Shown: in pieces, positions 1 through 9,902 of the stretch | Layout: each line of letters starts with the position of its first letter | Position numbering within the stretch: the stretch's first letter is position 1 | From: Gautieria morchelliformis | Taxonomy: Eukaryota; Basidiomycota; Agaricomycetes; Gomphales; Gomphaceae | Assembly (NCBI GenBank): GCA_015179125.1 | Contig: WHVA01000027.1 | Location: forward strand, 1-64,000 | Length of the DNA stretch: 64,000 nt | Direction of reading: 5' to 3' | Position numbers and translations under genes: made by a program | The notes under the pieces: generated by a model | What the model was told of the DNA's origin: nothing | The model's input: the letters and a program-made list of their open reading frames with translations, nothing else | The model's database searches: none

Positions 1-690
1 AGTAGTCGTCTGAAAGACACATAATAGGATTTCTTGTCAATTGTGGAGTGTCTCGCTGGTCCCCAGACATCAGAATAAATTCTGTCACCGAATTTTGATG
101 ATCGGCTTCTGGGTTCCTGAGGAAGTGATTTACGTGCAATCTTCGCTTGAATGCACGCATCGCAAACAACCTTGTCACCTTTTGAGCTCAATTCAATGCC
201 TAATATCATGCCACGGTTGAGCAAATGCTGTAGGGACTTTTGTGAAATGTGCCCCATTTTCTGATGTATCTCCATGGCTGATGCGCATATATGCGCTTCG
301 GCACTTGTGTGTTGTAAGTCAAATCGATATAAGCCATTCAGCTTCGGTGCTTGCATCAATATCCTGCCTTTACGATTGGATATTGTGCATTTCTGATCGG
401 CTATTTGAGTGTTATACCCTGCATCATCGCACCGGCCGATCGAGATCAGGGTAACAGCCATTTTGGGCGCGTAGAACGTATCCTTCAATGTAATGTTCAC
501 AGTCTTATCTCCAACTTTATTAGATAGCACGAGTGAGCCTGAACCGAAGGCATCAAAAGTGCCTTTGTTGGCTGCACAAATTGTGCGCGGCTGTGAGAAT
601 GGACTGTAATCCCTCAGTAAATTCTTGTGAGGGTCATATGTGCGGTCGTTCCAGTGTCGAGGATAACAACAGTGTCCAGAGATAAACTAC
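1..690 (-). pseudogene. pol: Copia-1 protease and GAG-pre-integrase/integrase N-terminus
   Basis: Reading the minus strand by eye gives an aspartic-protease motif LDTGTTAHM at about 640-665, a frameshift, and then a continuous frame to the window edge. That frame contains HQKMGHISQKSLQHLL, the GAG-pre-integrase histidine motif, and CDACIQ with downstream SDVWGPA, which starts the integrase. The HHCC zinc-binding signature (H, H, C, C) is present. The reading leaves the window before the catalytic DDE residues. The frameshift between protease and integrase makes this copy non-functional. Confidence 0.8.
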
Positions 691-1659
691 TCAAATTAGA
701 GCAGTCGAAGTTGGCGAAAGCGGCTGGACTGCCACTCTCATCCTCCTCAGAGGACACTTCTTCGGCAACATTCGCCTTGGCTTTGCCCTTCTTCTTTTGG
801 CTTTGGCTTTCTTCTTCTGACGTGGCCCCTGGCCTTCTTTACCACCTCCTTTAGCCCAGCAATTCTCGATAGCATGTCCAGGCTTGTGGCAATTAGTGCA
901 TGCAGGCACCTTCGGGTCTTTCCAGCCCTTCTGCCCTTTCGTAGATGAACCAATAAATGCCTGCTCTTCTTGTGAAATATTGAGGGTCTTTCTCCTGTCG
1001 TATTGAGCCTTTAGTACTCTGATAATATCATCAGGCACTAAGGGCATTCCACATTCTTCGAGTGACGTGGTAAGGGCATTCATAACTGCCTCATAGGAGG
1101 GTGGAAGTGACGCAAGGATGATGTCTGTGAACTCTGCTTCAGAAATTCTGGCTCCCATCTCATTAAGATGCGCATAGAGGTCTTGGGCCTTGTCCAAGTG
1201 ATCTCTCAAGTCTCCATCCTCAGGACACCTCATACTGCGAAGCTGTCTCTGTAGGTTGGTGAGGACCATCTTGGGCTTTTTGGTCATCTCATTGACCAAT
1301 GCATCCCAGACTTCTTTTGCTGTATGTCTCTTCTGTAGCATCAGAGCTAGTGACTCTGACACTGAGACGATTATTTGGGTTTTTGCCTGTCCTTCTCTGG
1401 CAAGATACTTCTCCAGCTTCTCCTCAGCCTTCTCTATCTGAGTTTCCTCAGCTTCTGTAAGAATATGGCCTGGGGGCATGACTGGAGGATTAGGAGGTCG
1501 AATGGCTCTCCCTTCTATATGCCTGAGTAGATTTTTGGACTCAAAATAACTTGTGAGAGTAGCTCGCCACAGAGGCCAATTACTTCCATCTGTTGCAAGC
1601 TTCTCCACACCCAAAAGCTTCTGCGAAGTGTCTGCGGGGCCCATAACCCTTGTTAGCAA
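691..1659 (-). pseudogene. gag: Copia-1 Gag (UBN2/copia-type gag with zinc knuckle)
   Basis: The frame gives a capsid-like region with DGSNWPLWRATL near the start, typical of copia gag, and a CCHC zinc knuckle CTNCHKPGHAIENC near residue 255. That knuckle binds the element RNA in related proteins. A lysine- and arginine-rich stretch follows, and a frameshift near position 750 moves the reading into the wrong frame for the last 30 or so residues. The other frame continues with acidic residues and then the protease. The first methionine lies inside the LTR/PBS junction. The second, at about residue 6 in the ATGGGCCCC of the PBS, is the more natural start. Confidence 0.8.
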
Positions 1660-2139
1660 CTAGGGGCTATGGCAGGGAAGGTTCGGTAGAGTTCTTAGAA
1701 AGCTAAAATCAAATACACTCTCTCAGTGAATTTATTGTCACTCTTATATTGGTACAATACCTAAAATCAAATACACTACATGATTTTTAGTCAACATGCT
1801 ATGTAAATATGAAAGATACTACTCGCCTCTCTCAGTGAATTTATTGTCACTGAGAGAGGAGTACAATCCTGTCTCAGAAGGCATATACGTGCACCCGGCC
1901 CTTTAGCGCCCAAGAGCTCGCGTGTCGAAGTCATTTCAAACTCCGCTGGGTGCAGCCGCCTGTGAAAATAGAAATAACAAAGTGGAATGGAGAGATAGGG
2001 AGTGACTGGAAAATTTCGAAAATAAGCAGAGAAATGGATGCATGGTACAAGAACAATGTGAGAAACAATTGGAAACACCACACAATAAATTGAATATATT
2101 ATGCTTGATTTTGGTGCAGGAGCATAAATGCACCCAACA
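1651..2139 (-). repeat. Copia-1 5' LTR (489 bp)
   Basis: On the minus strand it begins TGTTGGGTGCATT and ends TTGCTAACA, with the primer site immediately after. A second copy, a solo LTR, lies at 12185-12669. At 1826-1859 there is a perfect 13-bp hairpin, CCTCTCTCAGTGA against TCACTGAGAGAGG. Its 8-nt loop on the element's sense strand contains AATAAA, so a poly(A) signal is presented in a hairpin loop. A half-copy of the same motif lies near 1722-1745. Confidence 0.85.
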
Positions 2140-3600
2140 GAACGTCCGTGGCCTGCGCCACTCGCGGATGCGTTGCATCTTGTCCTCGTCGGCATGTACC
2201 CCTCGGCCATCGATCATATGGCCGAGGCACTCCATTCGGATGGAGTAGAGGTCCACCTTTTTCTTGCTCAGAAAGAGGTGGTTCTTCCTCAGTCTGTCAA
2301 AGACAATGTAGAGGTGCTCTTCATGCTCTTGTATTGAGAGCGAGAATATGAAGATGTCGTCCATGTATACATGGACGAAGCAACCTATGCAGTTGTGGAA
2401 AATGGCTGTCATCAGCCGTTGGAATGTTGATGGGGCATTACAGACTCCCATCTGTATTACCTGGCTCCTGAAGGTGCCGATGATCGTGGCAAAGGCTGTC
2501 TTTGCTACGTGATCCGGATGAATCCGGATCTGCTCGTATGCTTCCAACATATCGAGTTTTTTTTGATGTTGGCAGCGAGCCATGTCGCTGCGTATGATAT
2601 CTTGATCCGGGAAGGGCATGACGTCCTTCACCGTGTTCTCATTCTGCTGGCGCAGATCGAAGACGGTTCTCAACGTACCGTTCTTCTTCGGCACACACAG
2701 CATGGGCACGGCCTGCTGCGCTACTGCCGGAATCCACCACTTTGCAGTGGTGTATCGTTATATCTTTCCCAGCAGTTCCTCTCGGAAGTGTTTGGGGCAT
2801 TTTGTAGAGGACAGGAATTATAGGCAGTAGGTTTGGACTTGGTGCTCAAAACAAGACTAGAAATTAATTCACTCTCTCAGTGAATTTAGTTGTCACTATT
2901 AATATTATACACTACCTAGAAATTAATTCACTACAGGATTTCTAGGTCAACAAATCGAAAGGAAACAAGACTAATTTACTTGCCTCTCTCAGTGAATTTA
3001 GTTGTCACTGAGAGAGGAGGGAAATGTGTCTCATGCGCATGTACTACTAGCCGGCGCTTTAGCGCCCGTGATGCCACGGTGTGCCATGCTAAGCGCCCGT
3101 AGAACGTAGTACGGTAGTGAACAGCCGCAGCTCAAAAAGGAAATTTGTCCACAACCACCCACAAAGGATCGGTTGGACAGAACATGAAAAGAAGTAGAAA
3201 TACAGCTTCGAAAAATCAAAGAAAAATTTGACAAATCATAGAATGAATGTCAGCATGGTTTCAAGTCAAAATGAAAAGAAATACGAATGGTGGAATCTAT
3301 TTGGCTTGATTTTGGTGCAGGAGCATAAATGCACCCAACACATTTCGGTAGTCGATACCGCATGTGCTTGTTGGGATCGATGAGGTTGATCTCATGGTTG
3401 ATCTCCCATAGTGGCGGGAGTTCTAATGGAATTCCACTGACTAGGTCAGTGATTCTTTCCATCAATTCCTCGCGGAGGCGAGGAAGGTCATCATCCGTGA
3501 GGATGATGGTAGTGGTTGGCTTAGATGCCATTAGGCGCTGTTGGCATCTATTAGGTCCCGTGGCGCGCGGGCCCGCTTTCCTCTTTCCCATCGCTTTCAC
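2140..3600 (-). pseudogene. pol: Gypsy-1 reverse transcriptase, split by a solo LTR and truncated
   Basis: The part at 3600-3341 ends in the RT lead-in (WEINHEINLIDPNKHMRYRL). The part at 2802-2150 carries MLCVPKKNGTLRTVFDLR, then FPDQDIIR, the block CNAPSTFQRLM and the catalytic box VHVYMDDIFIF. In that box the family's Y-x-D-D core appears as YMDD. The last RT block, CLGHMIDGRG, is followed by REWRRPR and then Copia-1 LTR sequence in frame by chance. The two halves rejoin across the CATTT duplication, so the gene was continuous before the solo LTR inserted. Confidence 0.85.
2803..3340 (-). repeat. Solo LTR, copia family related to Copia-1 LTR (538 bp)
   Basis: It begins TGTTGGGTGCATTTATGC and ends CCTCTACA on the minus strand. 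The 5-bp direct repeat CATTT flanks it at 2798-2802 and 3341-3345. It carries the same hairpin as the Copia-1 LTR at 2983-3017, with a 9-nt loop. It disrupts the Gypsy-1 RT gene. Related copies are at 9161-9589 and 20390-21817. Confidence 0.9.
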
Positions 3601-3678
3601 CCTTAGGTGAGAGCGTCTCTCCCTACGGCTGTAGGGTGAGTTTGAGGATGAGTCGTCCCACGACTTGTCCTCCTGGCT

Positions 3679-4482
3679 TCAATGAGCCAGGTTCGGCTTC
3701 GGCGCCTGGGTGATCATGCTCACCCGTGGCCCTTTGTCCTCGTTCTTCAATTCGTCGTCATCGAATGAGACCTTGCCCGTGGGGATCACTTCGTTTCCCT
3801 TGTGAATCGTCCCTGGGCTCGAGAAGTCCAGGGTTATGCCAAATCTCCTTAGGAACGGTGTCTCTAAGATCGCATCGTAATATTCGACGTTTGCTACGTC
3901 AAAATATTCGTCGTATGTCCCACGACCAAACTTGATGGTCATGTTCGTTCCATAGTTCATCGTGGAATGGCTGCCTATGCAGGCTAGCTGCAGCGCGATT
4001 GGTTGCTCCAGGGAGAACGTCTTCATCCCTGTAGCTTGTGTGAATTCGGGGGACAGCAGTACCCCTTCGCTGCCGCTATCTAGCAGGCAGTGGGCTTTCA
4101 CGCCGTTTATTTCCCAGTACCCCGATAGGGTACGGTTCTCACTGTGCGGACGCGTTGGCCGCATCCTGTGTTTGCTTCGGTGGTGATACACCGGCTCGGC
4201 CGCCTTGTCTGGCATGACCGATGTGCGTGCCGCCATAACCTTCGTGGCGGTTTCGTCTTCCAGTGCGAATCTGATCGTGCTGGACCTGTAGGTGGCGTCT
4301 TCCACCTCCTCGTCCCATTCATAGTATTGGGACGGCTCTGGGTCCCATTCTTCAGTGGGCGCATCTCCGTTGTCCGGAGTGTCGTTGGGTTGGGGATCAC
4401 CCTCCCCCTCTTCGTCAATTTGTTGAAGAGAATTTCGACCGAGATCCGTTTCCGGATCCTCGGCTTCATTGTCGTGCCTCAC
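3679..4482 (-). pseudogene. pol: Gypsy-1 retropepsin-like aspartic protease region
   Basis: This frame of about 267 residues is acidic at its start and contains CLLDSGSEGVLLS near residue 125. That is the D-S/T-G active-site loop of retroviral-type aspartic proteases. It is followed by YYDAILETPFLRRFGITLD, matching the second conserved loop ending in a hydrophobic-G segment. Upstream in the same frame, past an in-frame TGA at 4627, lies a CCHC zinc knuckle CFECGQPGHKKAEC at about 4515-4560. This is therefore the gag-protease junction of one polyprotein. Confidence 0.75.
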
Positions 4483-6816
4483 GGCTGCTGTCCTTATACC
4501 GGACCTAAGCTGGGGGCACTCTGCCTTCTTGTGGCCAGGTTGGCCGCATTCAAAGCATGTGGTGTTGCTTTGGCTGCCGCTGGGCCTATCGTTAGGCCGG
4601 CCCGACGTTTTTGTCGGTGGGGCAGGTCATGGGGACGACCCTGACACTTGAGGCTGTTTAGCTTCAGGCGGGCGTCCAGCTTGTGCTAGGCGTGAGGGAG
4701 GTAGCCGTAGTCCTGTTCCGCTTCTTGCGAACAGGCTGGGCCTGGTCAGGCCCGTTTGTGTCAACGGCTTGCTCCCTGTGAGCCGGGCAACGCTTGCCGT
4801 TGCTGCTGCGCTTTCTGCGCGGCGCATCCCCATGTTGTATCGGGATGCCTCCTCTATCATCTAGGCCGTCTCGAAGAGTTGCTCTATTGAGCTGCTCTTG
4901 GCATTATAGCCCTTTTTGAGGACCTCATTGCGCAGCGCCGATACGAACCGTCTCTGGAACGTATACTCATCTGGCGGCTGTATCATACGTGCCGCGTATT
5001 TCGTGAGCTCGTTCAGCATCTCCTCAACGGTTTTCATGCCTTGCATGACCGTGTCGAATTTATTCGATGCGTGATGGTACGTCAGTGTGTGCAGGAACCT
5101 TTTTTGAAGGCCTTGCATCACGGTTTCCAGCGTCCAGCTGCGGACCTGATGATCGAAGCGTTTGACGTTTCGAAGGAACCATTCCTGGGCTTCGCCAGTG
5201 AGGCGAGTGCCCACGTAGCCGACCTGCGTGTCAATGCTGGTTGGCCCTAGGAGGCAATTCATTTTTAGCCATCGTAGGATGGCTGCCGCGAAGATTTCAA
5301 ACTCTTCAAGGTCAGATCCCCTGGCATATGGCTCGGGGTGGGCCAATTTTACGCCGGCTTTCGCCAGCACAGACTTCTCCGGGTCTGTGTCCGCGGCATC
5401 TGCTAACGCCACGCGGATCACCCGTGTGATCCCGTCGTACGGCTCTATTGGTACGATGTCGGCCTGGTCAGGGATTCCCTGGCCTTCCGTTGGGGCCATG
5501 GATCGCTCGCGCGGTTGTGATGCCACGCGGGGTAGGCTGGTATATGCCCTGACGGGCCCCGGGCCCGGATCGGGCTCGGGATTGGGAGCATTCTGTGCTC
5601 TCGGTTCCGGGGGCGTGTTGTGCCTGGTGTCCCCGGTCAGTCCTGCGTTGCGTATCCGTAGCCTGCTGTTGTAGGCTGCACGCGCCTGCCGTGCGCCTTG
5701 TACGGCTTGCGTGAGCTGCTCGTCGGGCAGCTGAGCTGTGTGGCTGTGGGCCACTGTCTCTTCAGCGTTTTTCGCTAGTAGCTTGAGTGCCCGTGTGTGG
5801 TGGCGCATGGCTGTGGCTTCTGTATGCTGCCAGTGTGCGACTTCGAGCTCTAAGCTCTCGGTCGTCGTTTCAGAGTCAGGTTCTGAGGCGACCTGATCCC
5901 TAACGATCTGTTGGATCGTTTTATGGCTGTCTGTTGGGGCAGCCGGTTGATCTTGAGGTTCATTCCTGAACCTTACGTCCTGTTCGACCGGGACGGCTGG
6001 CAGCGGCATTCGCTGCTTGTCTCGCTCCTTTCGGCGCGGGTCTTCCACGTCGCGACTGTGTTCATTGGCTGCAGACTGTCGTGAGCTCAGACGAGTTGCG
6101 TCGCGTTCCCCGCGTGGGCGGAGGGCTTTCTGGACGTCCTCCAGTGTGGCTGCGTCTTGCAGCCTGACCTCCTCCGCCTGGTGGAGTTCCTTGCCGATTG
6201 CCATTAGGGCAGCGGCGGCGTTGTCAAGCTGCAATGCCAGCTGATCGTGCTTGTGGTGCGTCAGCGTACTTCGGTGCAGCGCAGCCTGAACATGTTTGTT
6301 CAGGGCCTCTGCCATCTCGTGGTCGATGGCGTGAGCCCTCGAGCTCTTGCGACTAGAGCTCGAGTATTCCGAGTCCTGACCATCGTCTGGGGCTCGTCTT
6401 TTTTGCTGTCGTCCTCCTTCAGGGACGATCATCGTCGCTCTACTTCATGAGCGTCGGTTTGAGTCGTGGCTTTGTGCCCGCCTCGACGTTGTTGCTCTAC
6501 CGTCTGACGACGGCGAGGCTTCTCTGCCCTTTCCTTTGTCCTTGGGCAGAGAGTGATGGGGGGGTGGCGCCGGCTCGTCGCCCGGCGTTGTCTCTTCCTC
6601 AGCCACGCTCGACGAGACGTGGTCGGGGTTTTCCTCATCCTCTACTGAGGGGACGAGGGCGGTGAGATCTACGATCTCTCTGTCTTCTATCGTCCTGTTC
6701 TCTTGGTCCAGGATAGCGTCAGCCATTGTGTCGCTAGGCTGTGCCTGGGGTGTGGACCTCGACCTCGTCGCTCGTGTCCGTCTTCGACTGCGTGGAATCA
6801 TCATGCTCACAGCCAA
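4483..6816 (-). pseudogene. gag: Gypsy-1 Gag polyprotein with three in-frame stops
   Basis: The long frame from 6432 to 4861 (523 residues) and the frame starting at 6816 are the same reading frame, separated by a single TGA at 6445-6447. A TAG at 4861 and a TGA at 4627 interrupt it further. The N-terminal half is polar and charged. The C-terminal half holds the retrotransposon-gag fold: FEIFAAAILRWLKMNCLL, then TGEAQEWFLRN and YTFQRRFVSALRNEV. The two TGA stops can be explained as CGA-to-TGA and the TAG as CAG-to-TAG. No frameshift is needed over 2.3 kb, so decay is mainly by point mutation. Confidence 0.8.
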
Positions 6817-6981
6817 CAGTAGAAGGTCTACTGGAGGGTCTCAACAATGTTTAGTCGTCGACGCAGCGATCTTTTTCAAGATTGCTTCGAATCCACTATC
6901 GGTTGGTCGCGTGGCGATCAACCACAGGATAGTTCAAAAAGGTGTAAAGATGTCTATCTTAAGCCTTAAGTCACAAGAGCA

Positions 6982-6997
6982 TGACAGAACTTGACCA
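6982..6997 (-). other. Possible primer-binding site of Gypsy-1
   Basis: The minus strand reads TTGGTCAAGTTCTGTC directly after the putative LTR end CACACA. It starts with the TGG expected from pairing to a tRNA CCA end. I did not match it to a specific tRNA. The stretch from here to the gag start (6817-6981) shows no other feature. Confidence 0.45.
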
Positions 6998-7746
6998 ATG
7001 TGTGGTATTCTGATGCTACATAGTGACAGTGTAAGGGTAAGATGCGATGGGGGCCGCTAGCCGGTTCCCACGCATAAAATATACAGTGGGTCCCTAAGGG
7101 GCCCACTGGGATTATGTAAGTAACTAATGTACATGTAGATACACGGGTTATTTACAGGGAGGTAAGAATCAATGCTTCTGCTCTCTGTTCTCTGAAGTGC
7201 TTGCACTTGCTGGGGAACTAGACCTGCAACAAGAGCATGCTGATCGCTGCAAGCCAGTGTGTGGAACACTTACTTGTCCTGATCTCCCTCTGCCTGTTAA
7301 GGTTGTGTTCGTACTGTAGTTCGGCTATACCAAGTCGAACTCGGGTCTCGGGTCGGAGGGCTTGGCTTCAACCTCTTGGGTTGCACCCACTCGATGTTCC
7401 GCCCTAATTTCAGGAGCGGTCTCGGCTATAAGCCAAGATACGGGTTTCGATATCAAGCAGAGGGTCTCAAGTATGATAAGCTAATTCGATATCTGAACTG
7501 AGGAGCTACTGTACATGGACTGGAGGTCTATATAGTAAAGTAGCGTGCAGGGTCGCGAACAGAACATGATCAGATCAACGGTCAGGGGAAACAAGGGTCG
7601 AGCAAATGGGGAACTAACTAGAAAAGGGAATCAGGGGTGATGGGAAGTGCAAAGGGAAACCCGAAGGAAAGCTGAGAATAACCCGAGGTTCCCGAACGGG
7701 AGCCGAAGCTGAGGCTTCAGTCCAGATTCGGGAATAGATCGTAACA
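6998..7746 (-). repeat. Putative Gypsy-1 LTR (about 749 bp)
   Basis: On the minus strand it would begin TGTTACGATCTATTCC and end TACCACACA. A TATATAG box at about 7530-7536 on the minus strand is a plausible promoter. No second copy lies in the window, so the boundaries rest on TG...CA ends and on the flanking PPT-like and PBS-like sequences. A purine tract (AAGGGGGAGGTAC) precedes it on the minus strand, as before a 3' LTR, while gag follows it, as after a 5' LTR. Confidence 0.6.
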
Positions 7747-7867
7747 GTACCTCCCCCTTATGAGGCCATAAGTGAGATCCCAGAGATCGCCCGGTCAGGG
7801 AAGTTACATAATATTTGTTTCGCGTTCTGCTTCTTGTCTTCTCCCATCATCATCAAATTCACGGATC
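7747..7867 (-). other. Polypurine tract and 3' internal end of a gypsy element
   Basis: The minus strand reads AAGGGGGAGGTAC directly before the LTR start TGTTACG. The same arrangement occurs at 52390-52403 in Gypsy-3 (GAGGGGAGATAC then TGTTAC). Both sites lie about 120 bp from the start codon of an ORF on the opposite strand. This suggests that 7747 and beyond is the end of another gypsy copy sharing this LTR. Confidence 0.55.
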
Positions 7868-8227
7868 ATGTCAGAAACACGTGAAATCCCCATCGACGAG
7901 GTCGATGCTGAGCTCGCGCAAGCTGAACGTGAAGCGGAAGAGCAGATGAAGGCCTTGCAGGAAAAACGACAGCTTGCACAGGTGCGCAAGGAAGCTGCAG
8001 AGAAGAAGTGGTGGGAGGACACTGAAAAAGCTGAGGCAGAATGGAAGGAGCGGGAAGCGCAGGCTGAGGCCGCACGGATAGCCGAAGAGGCACAAAAAGC
8101 CGAAGAGGCATGGAAAGCCGAGGAAGCTCGGAAAGCCAAAGAAGCGTGGGAGGCAGAGAAGCGGGCCTTGAAGGCGAAAGCTGACGAGGCTCGGAAAGCA
8201 ATGGGACTGGTGTTCAAACGTGAGTGA
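7868..8227 (+). CDS. Coiled-coil protein, antisense ORF of a gypsy element
   Basis: The 119-residue frame starts with MSETREIPIDEVDAELAQA. From about residue 15 onward it is almost entirely Glu, Ala, Lys and Arg with heptad-like spacing (KAEEAWKAEEARKAKEA), so a long coiled coil is expected. I chose the ATG at 7868 rather than an upstream one at 7772 because the acidic and coiled part starts there. It lies about 120 bp from a gypsy LTR and runs against the retroelement. That matches the antisense ORF beside the Gypsy-3 3' LTR at 52097-52282. It stops early, and no cysteine cluster is visible downstream, so it may be truncated. Confidence 0.55.
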   Translation: MSETREIPIDEVDAELAQAEREAEEQMKALQEKRQLAQVRKEAAEKKWWEDTEKAEAEWKEREAQAEAARIAEEAQKAEEAWKAEEARKAKEAWEAEKRALKAKADEARKAMGLVFKRE

Positions 8228-8921
8228 AAGTGGCTTTTGGATATACTTAAAGCTGAAGCTCTTCGAAGGACCTGTACCACCCATCTCATGTACCACGGCC
8301 GAACGTCGGATTCCTACCTCACTCGTGTGCCCTGTTGGACCTGCGGTCATATGTCCCCCCAATGCCGACAAACTTGAGGCCAGGTTCACCTTACCACACA
8401 GAACCGAGCGACTGGCATTCGTGTGGTCTAAATACGACCCACTGGGCGTGCCCGTGCTGGCGAGGGAGACGGAAGACCCCCTCCAAGTGGCCGGCCAGGT
8501 GTTCAACATCACAAACAGGGAGCCGGTGTATTTCTGGGACCCTCTGTGGTTGCTGATACTCGGGCTGGGTGCACCCAAGCATAATCTGGAGCACGGGAAG
8601 TGGGTGCTTCCGCAGCCCATGGGGTATCTCTTCGCGTGGGCTGCGGAGTGGGTGTATTGGGTGAGGGGCGTAGACCCTACTTTCACGCAGGAGCAGGTGA
8701 TGTATATGTGTACGTCACGCTACTATAATATTGAGAAGGTGCGTCAGGTGTTGGGGTACAAGCCAGATGTGGGCCTTGCAGAGGGCATCCAGCGGTCGGT
8801 TGAGGTGCGTTGTGCAATGAAATGTCATATCCTGTCAGCAGCTGACCTTGTGCTGTACAGTGGTGGAGATCTACTCAAAATTCCAAGGAGTCAAAGCAAT
8901 GACACGGGATTAGCCTTGTAA
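8220..8921 (+). pseudogene. Fragment of 3-beta-hydroxysteroid dehydrogenase/Erg26-like protein (C-terminal part)
   Basis: Residues about 90-200 of this 233-residue frame match the C-terminal half of fungal sterol-4-alpha-carboxylate 3-dehydrogenases. The run includes GQVFNITNREPVYFWD, GLGAPKHNLEHGKWVLPQP, WAAEWVYWVRGVDPTFT and SRYYNIEKVRQVLGYKPDVG, then a basic helix ending RSVE. The NAD-binding Rossmann half and the YxxxK site are absent. The first 80 and last 35 residues look unrelated to the family. It is most likely a gene fragment stranded between retroelements. The enzyme family removes C4 carboxyl groups in ergosterol synthesis at the ER, but this piece could not do so. Confidence 0.7.
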
Positions 8922-9160
8922 ATTATTACTTTGTGAATTCCTATAGGAAAGCGCCATCAGGAAACGGGTAAACCAATATGTACAGTATCTCTAAGTAAAT
9001 GATGCGTCCATGACTACATAGTCGAGATAATATATGCGCGTAGTTAGATCCCTCGCTGCACCTGAGATCCTGAGGCTGTTCTGGAAACATGCGGCACATC
9101 CTCTCCGCATGCTGCCAAACATCTAGCTACCCAGAAATGTAGTAAAACTGTTATGACAAC
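8922..9160. other. No gene recognised
   Basis: This is unique-looking sequence between the Erg26-like fragment and the next solo LTR. I see no ORF, terminal repeat or RNA gene in it. Confidence 0.4.
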
Positions 9161-9589
9161 TGTTGGGTGCATTTATGCTCCTGCATAAAAATCAAGCCAA
9201 ATACATTCCACCATCCATATTTCATTCTAATTTCTTTTCAGATTGTTCTTCTATGATCATTTTATTTTTATGAAATTTTCTGAAATTTTCTATCAAACAA
9301 CTGTACTTCTATTTCAATTTGTTTTTCTTCTTTTCCACAGCCGGCTCTCTTACATAATCATTTCGCCGCCCGCTCTGCCATGGGCGCTAAAGGGCCGGGT
9401 GGTAGTATATGCGCAGTGAGACACATTTCCAACCTCTCTCAGTGACAACTAAATTCACTGAGAGAGGGAAGTAAATTAGTCTTATTTTCTTCGATTTGTT
9501 GACCCAGAAATCCTGTAGTGAATTGATTTCTAGTCTATTCTTTTGAGCACCAAGTCCACTCCTACTGCCTATAATTCCTGTCTCCAACA
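9161..9589 (+). repeat. Solo LTR, copia family (429 bp)
   Basis: It begins TGTTGGGTGCATTTATGC and ends CTCCAACA, and carries the family hairpin at 9433-9467. I could not find a matching 5-bp target duplication (flanks ACAAC and ATGTC). It may be a rearranged copy, or the 5' LTR of a lost element. The next 72 bp up to Copia-2 (9590-9661) continue after Copia-2 at 24881. Confidence 0.8.
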
Positions 9590-9661
9590 ATGTCTCAGGT
9601 GCTGCCACTGCAGAATTTCCCTGCAAGCCTTTCACAGGAACAACGCAGGCGGAGTCTGAAT

Positions 9662-9833
9662 TGTTGAAGTTACCATCGCTCAACCATTAGTCATTCTGTG
9701 GTCACACATGGTTCCCCATTTCCATCTCCTACCGAATCCCTTAGTTACAGTAGCTACAGTCACTGTATATTTTTCTGAGACTCGCTAGTCAAATATCATC
9801 TTCTTTATCCTAAACTACCATCTACTCTCTTCA
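9662..9833 (+). repeat. Copia-2 5' LTR (172 bp) with primer site at 9834-9845
   Basis: The LTR is unusually short. It reappears at 23703-24880 interrupted by a 1-kb solo LTR. The 3' copy starts TATTGAAC instead of TGTTGAAG, so the terminal TG is mutated there. The primer site GGTTATGGGCCC is the same as in Copia-1 and Copia-3. Confidence 0.9.
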
Positions 9834-9902
9834 GGTTATGGGCCCTGCGCTCTAAACCATAGTCCAAAGTAAAGTAGAAAATTTTCTGTAACAATCGCCG
9901 TT

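Larger units (their letters stand above)
1..2139 (-). mobile_element. Copia-1, Ty1/copia retrotransposon, left part outside the window
   Basis: Read on the minus strand, the order is LTR (2139 to 1651), a primer-binding site, gag, protease and the start of integrase, and the element then leaves the window. The primer site at about 1637-1649 reads GGTTATGGGCCCC, the half-tRNA initiator-Met type known from copia. It directly follows the LTR end TGCTAACA. At least two frameshifts break the coding region. The LTR lies against the RT of Gypsy-1, so Copia-1 probably inserted there. Its target duplication cannot be checked because the other end is missing. Confidence 0.85.
2140..7746 (-). mobile_element. 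Gypsy-1, decayed Ty3/gypsy retrotransposon
   Basis: On the minus strand the order is a putative LTR (7746 to 6998), a possible primer site, gag (6816 to about 4480), an aspartic protease (around 4150), the start of RT (3600 to 3341), a solo LTR insertion (3340 to 2803) and the rest of RT (2802 to 2140). Copia-1 cuts it off there, so RNase H, integrase and the 3' LTR are missing or lie beyond Copia-1. Gag carries three in-frame stops, so the copy is dead. Confidence 0.8.

Noticed and set aside
3031..3234. ORF starting MSNFSLIFRSCISTS (also at 20496-20699)
   Set aside because: It lies entirely in the copia-type solo LTR and has no family resemblance.
7057..7269. Short minus-strand ORF in the putative Gypsy-1 LTR
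   Set aside because: It lies within the LTR, is short, and has no recognisable motif.
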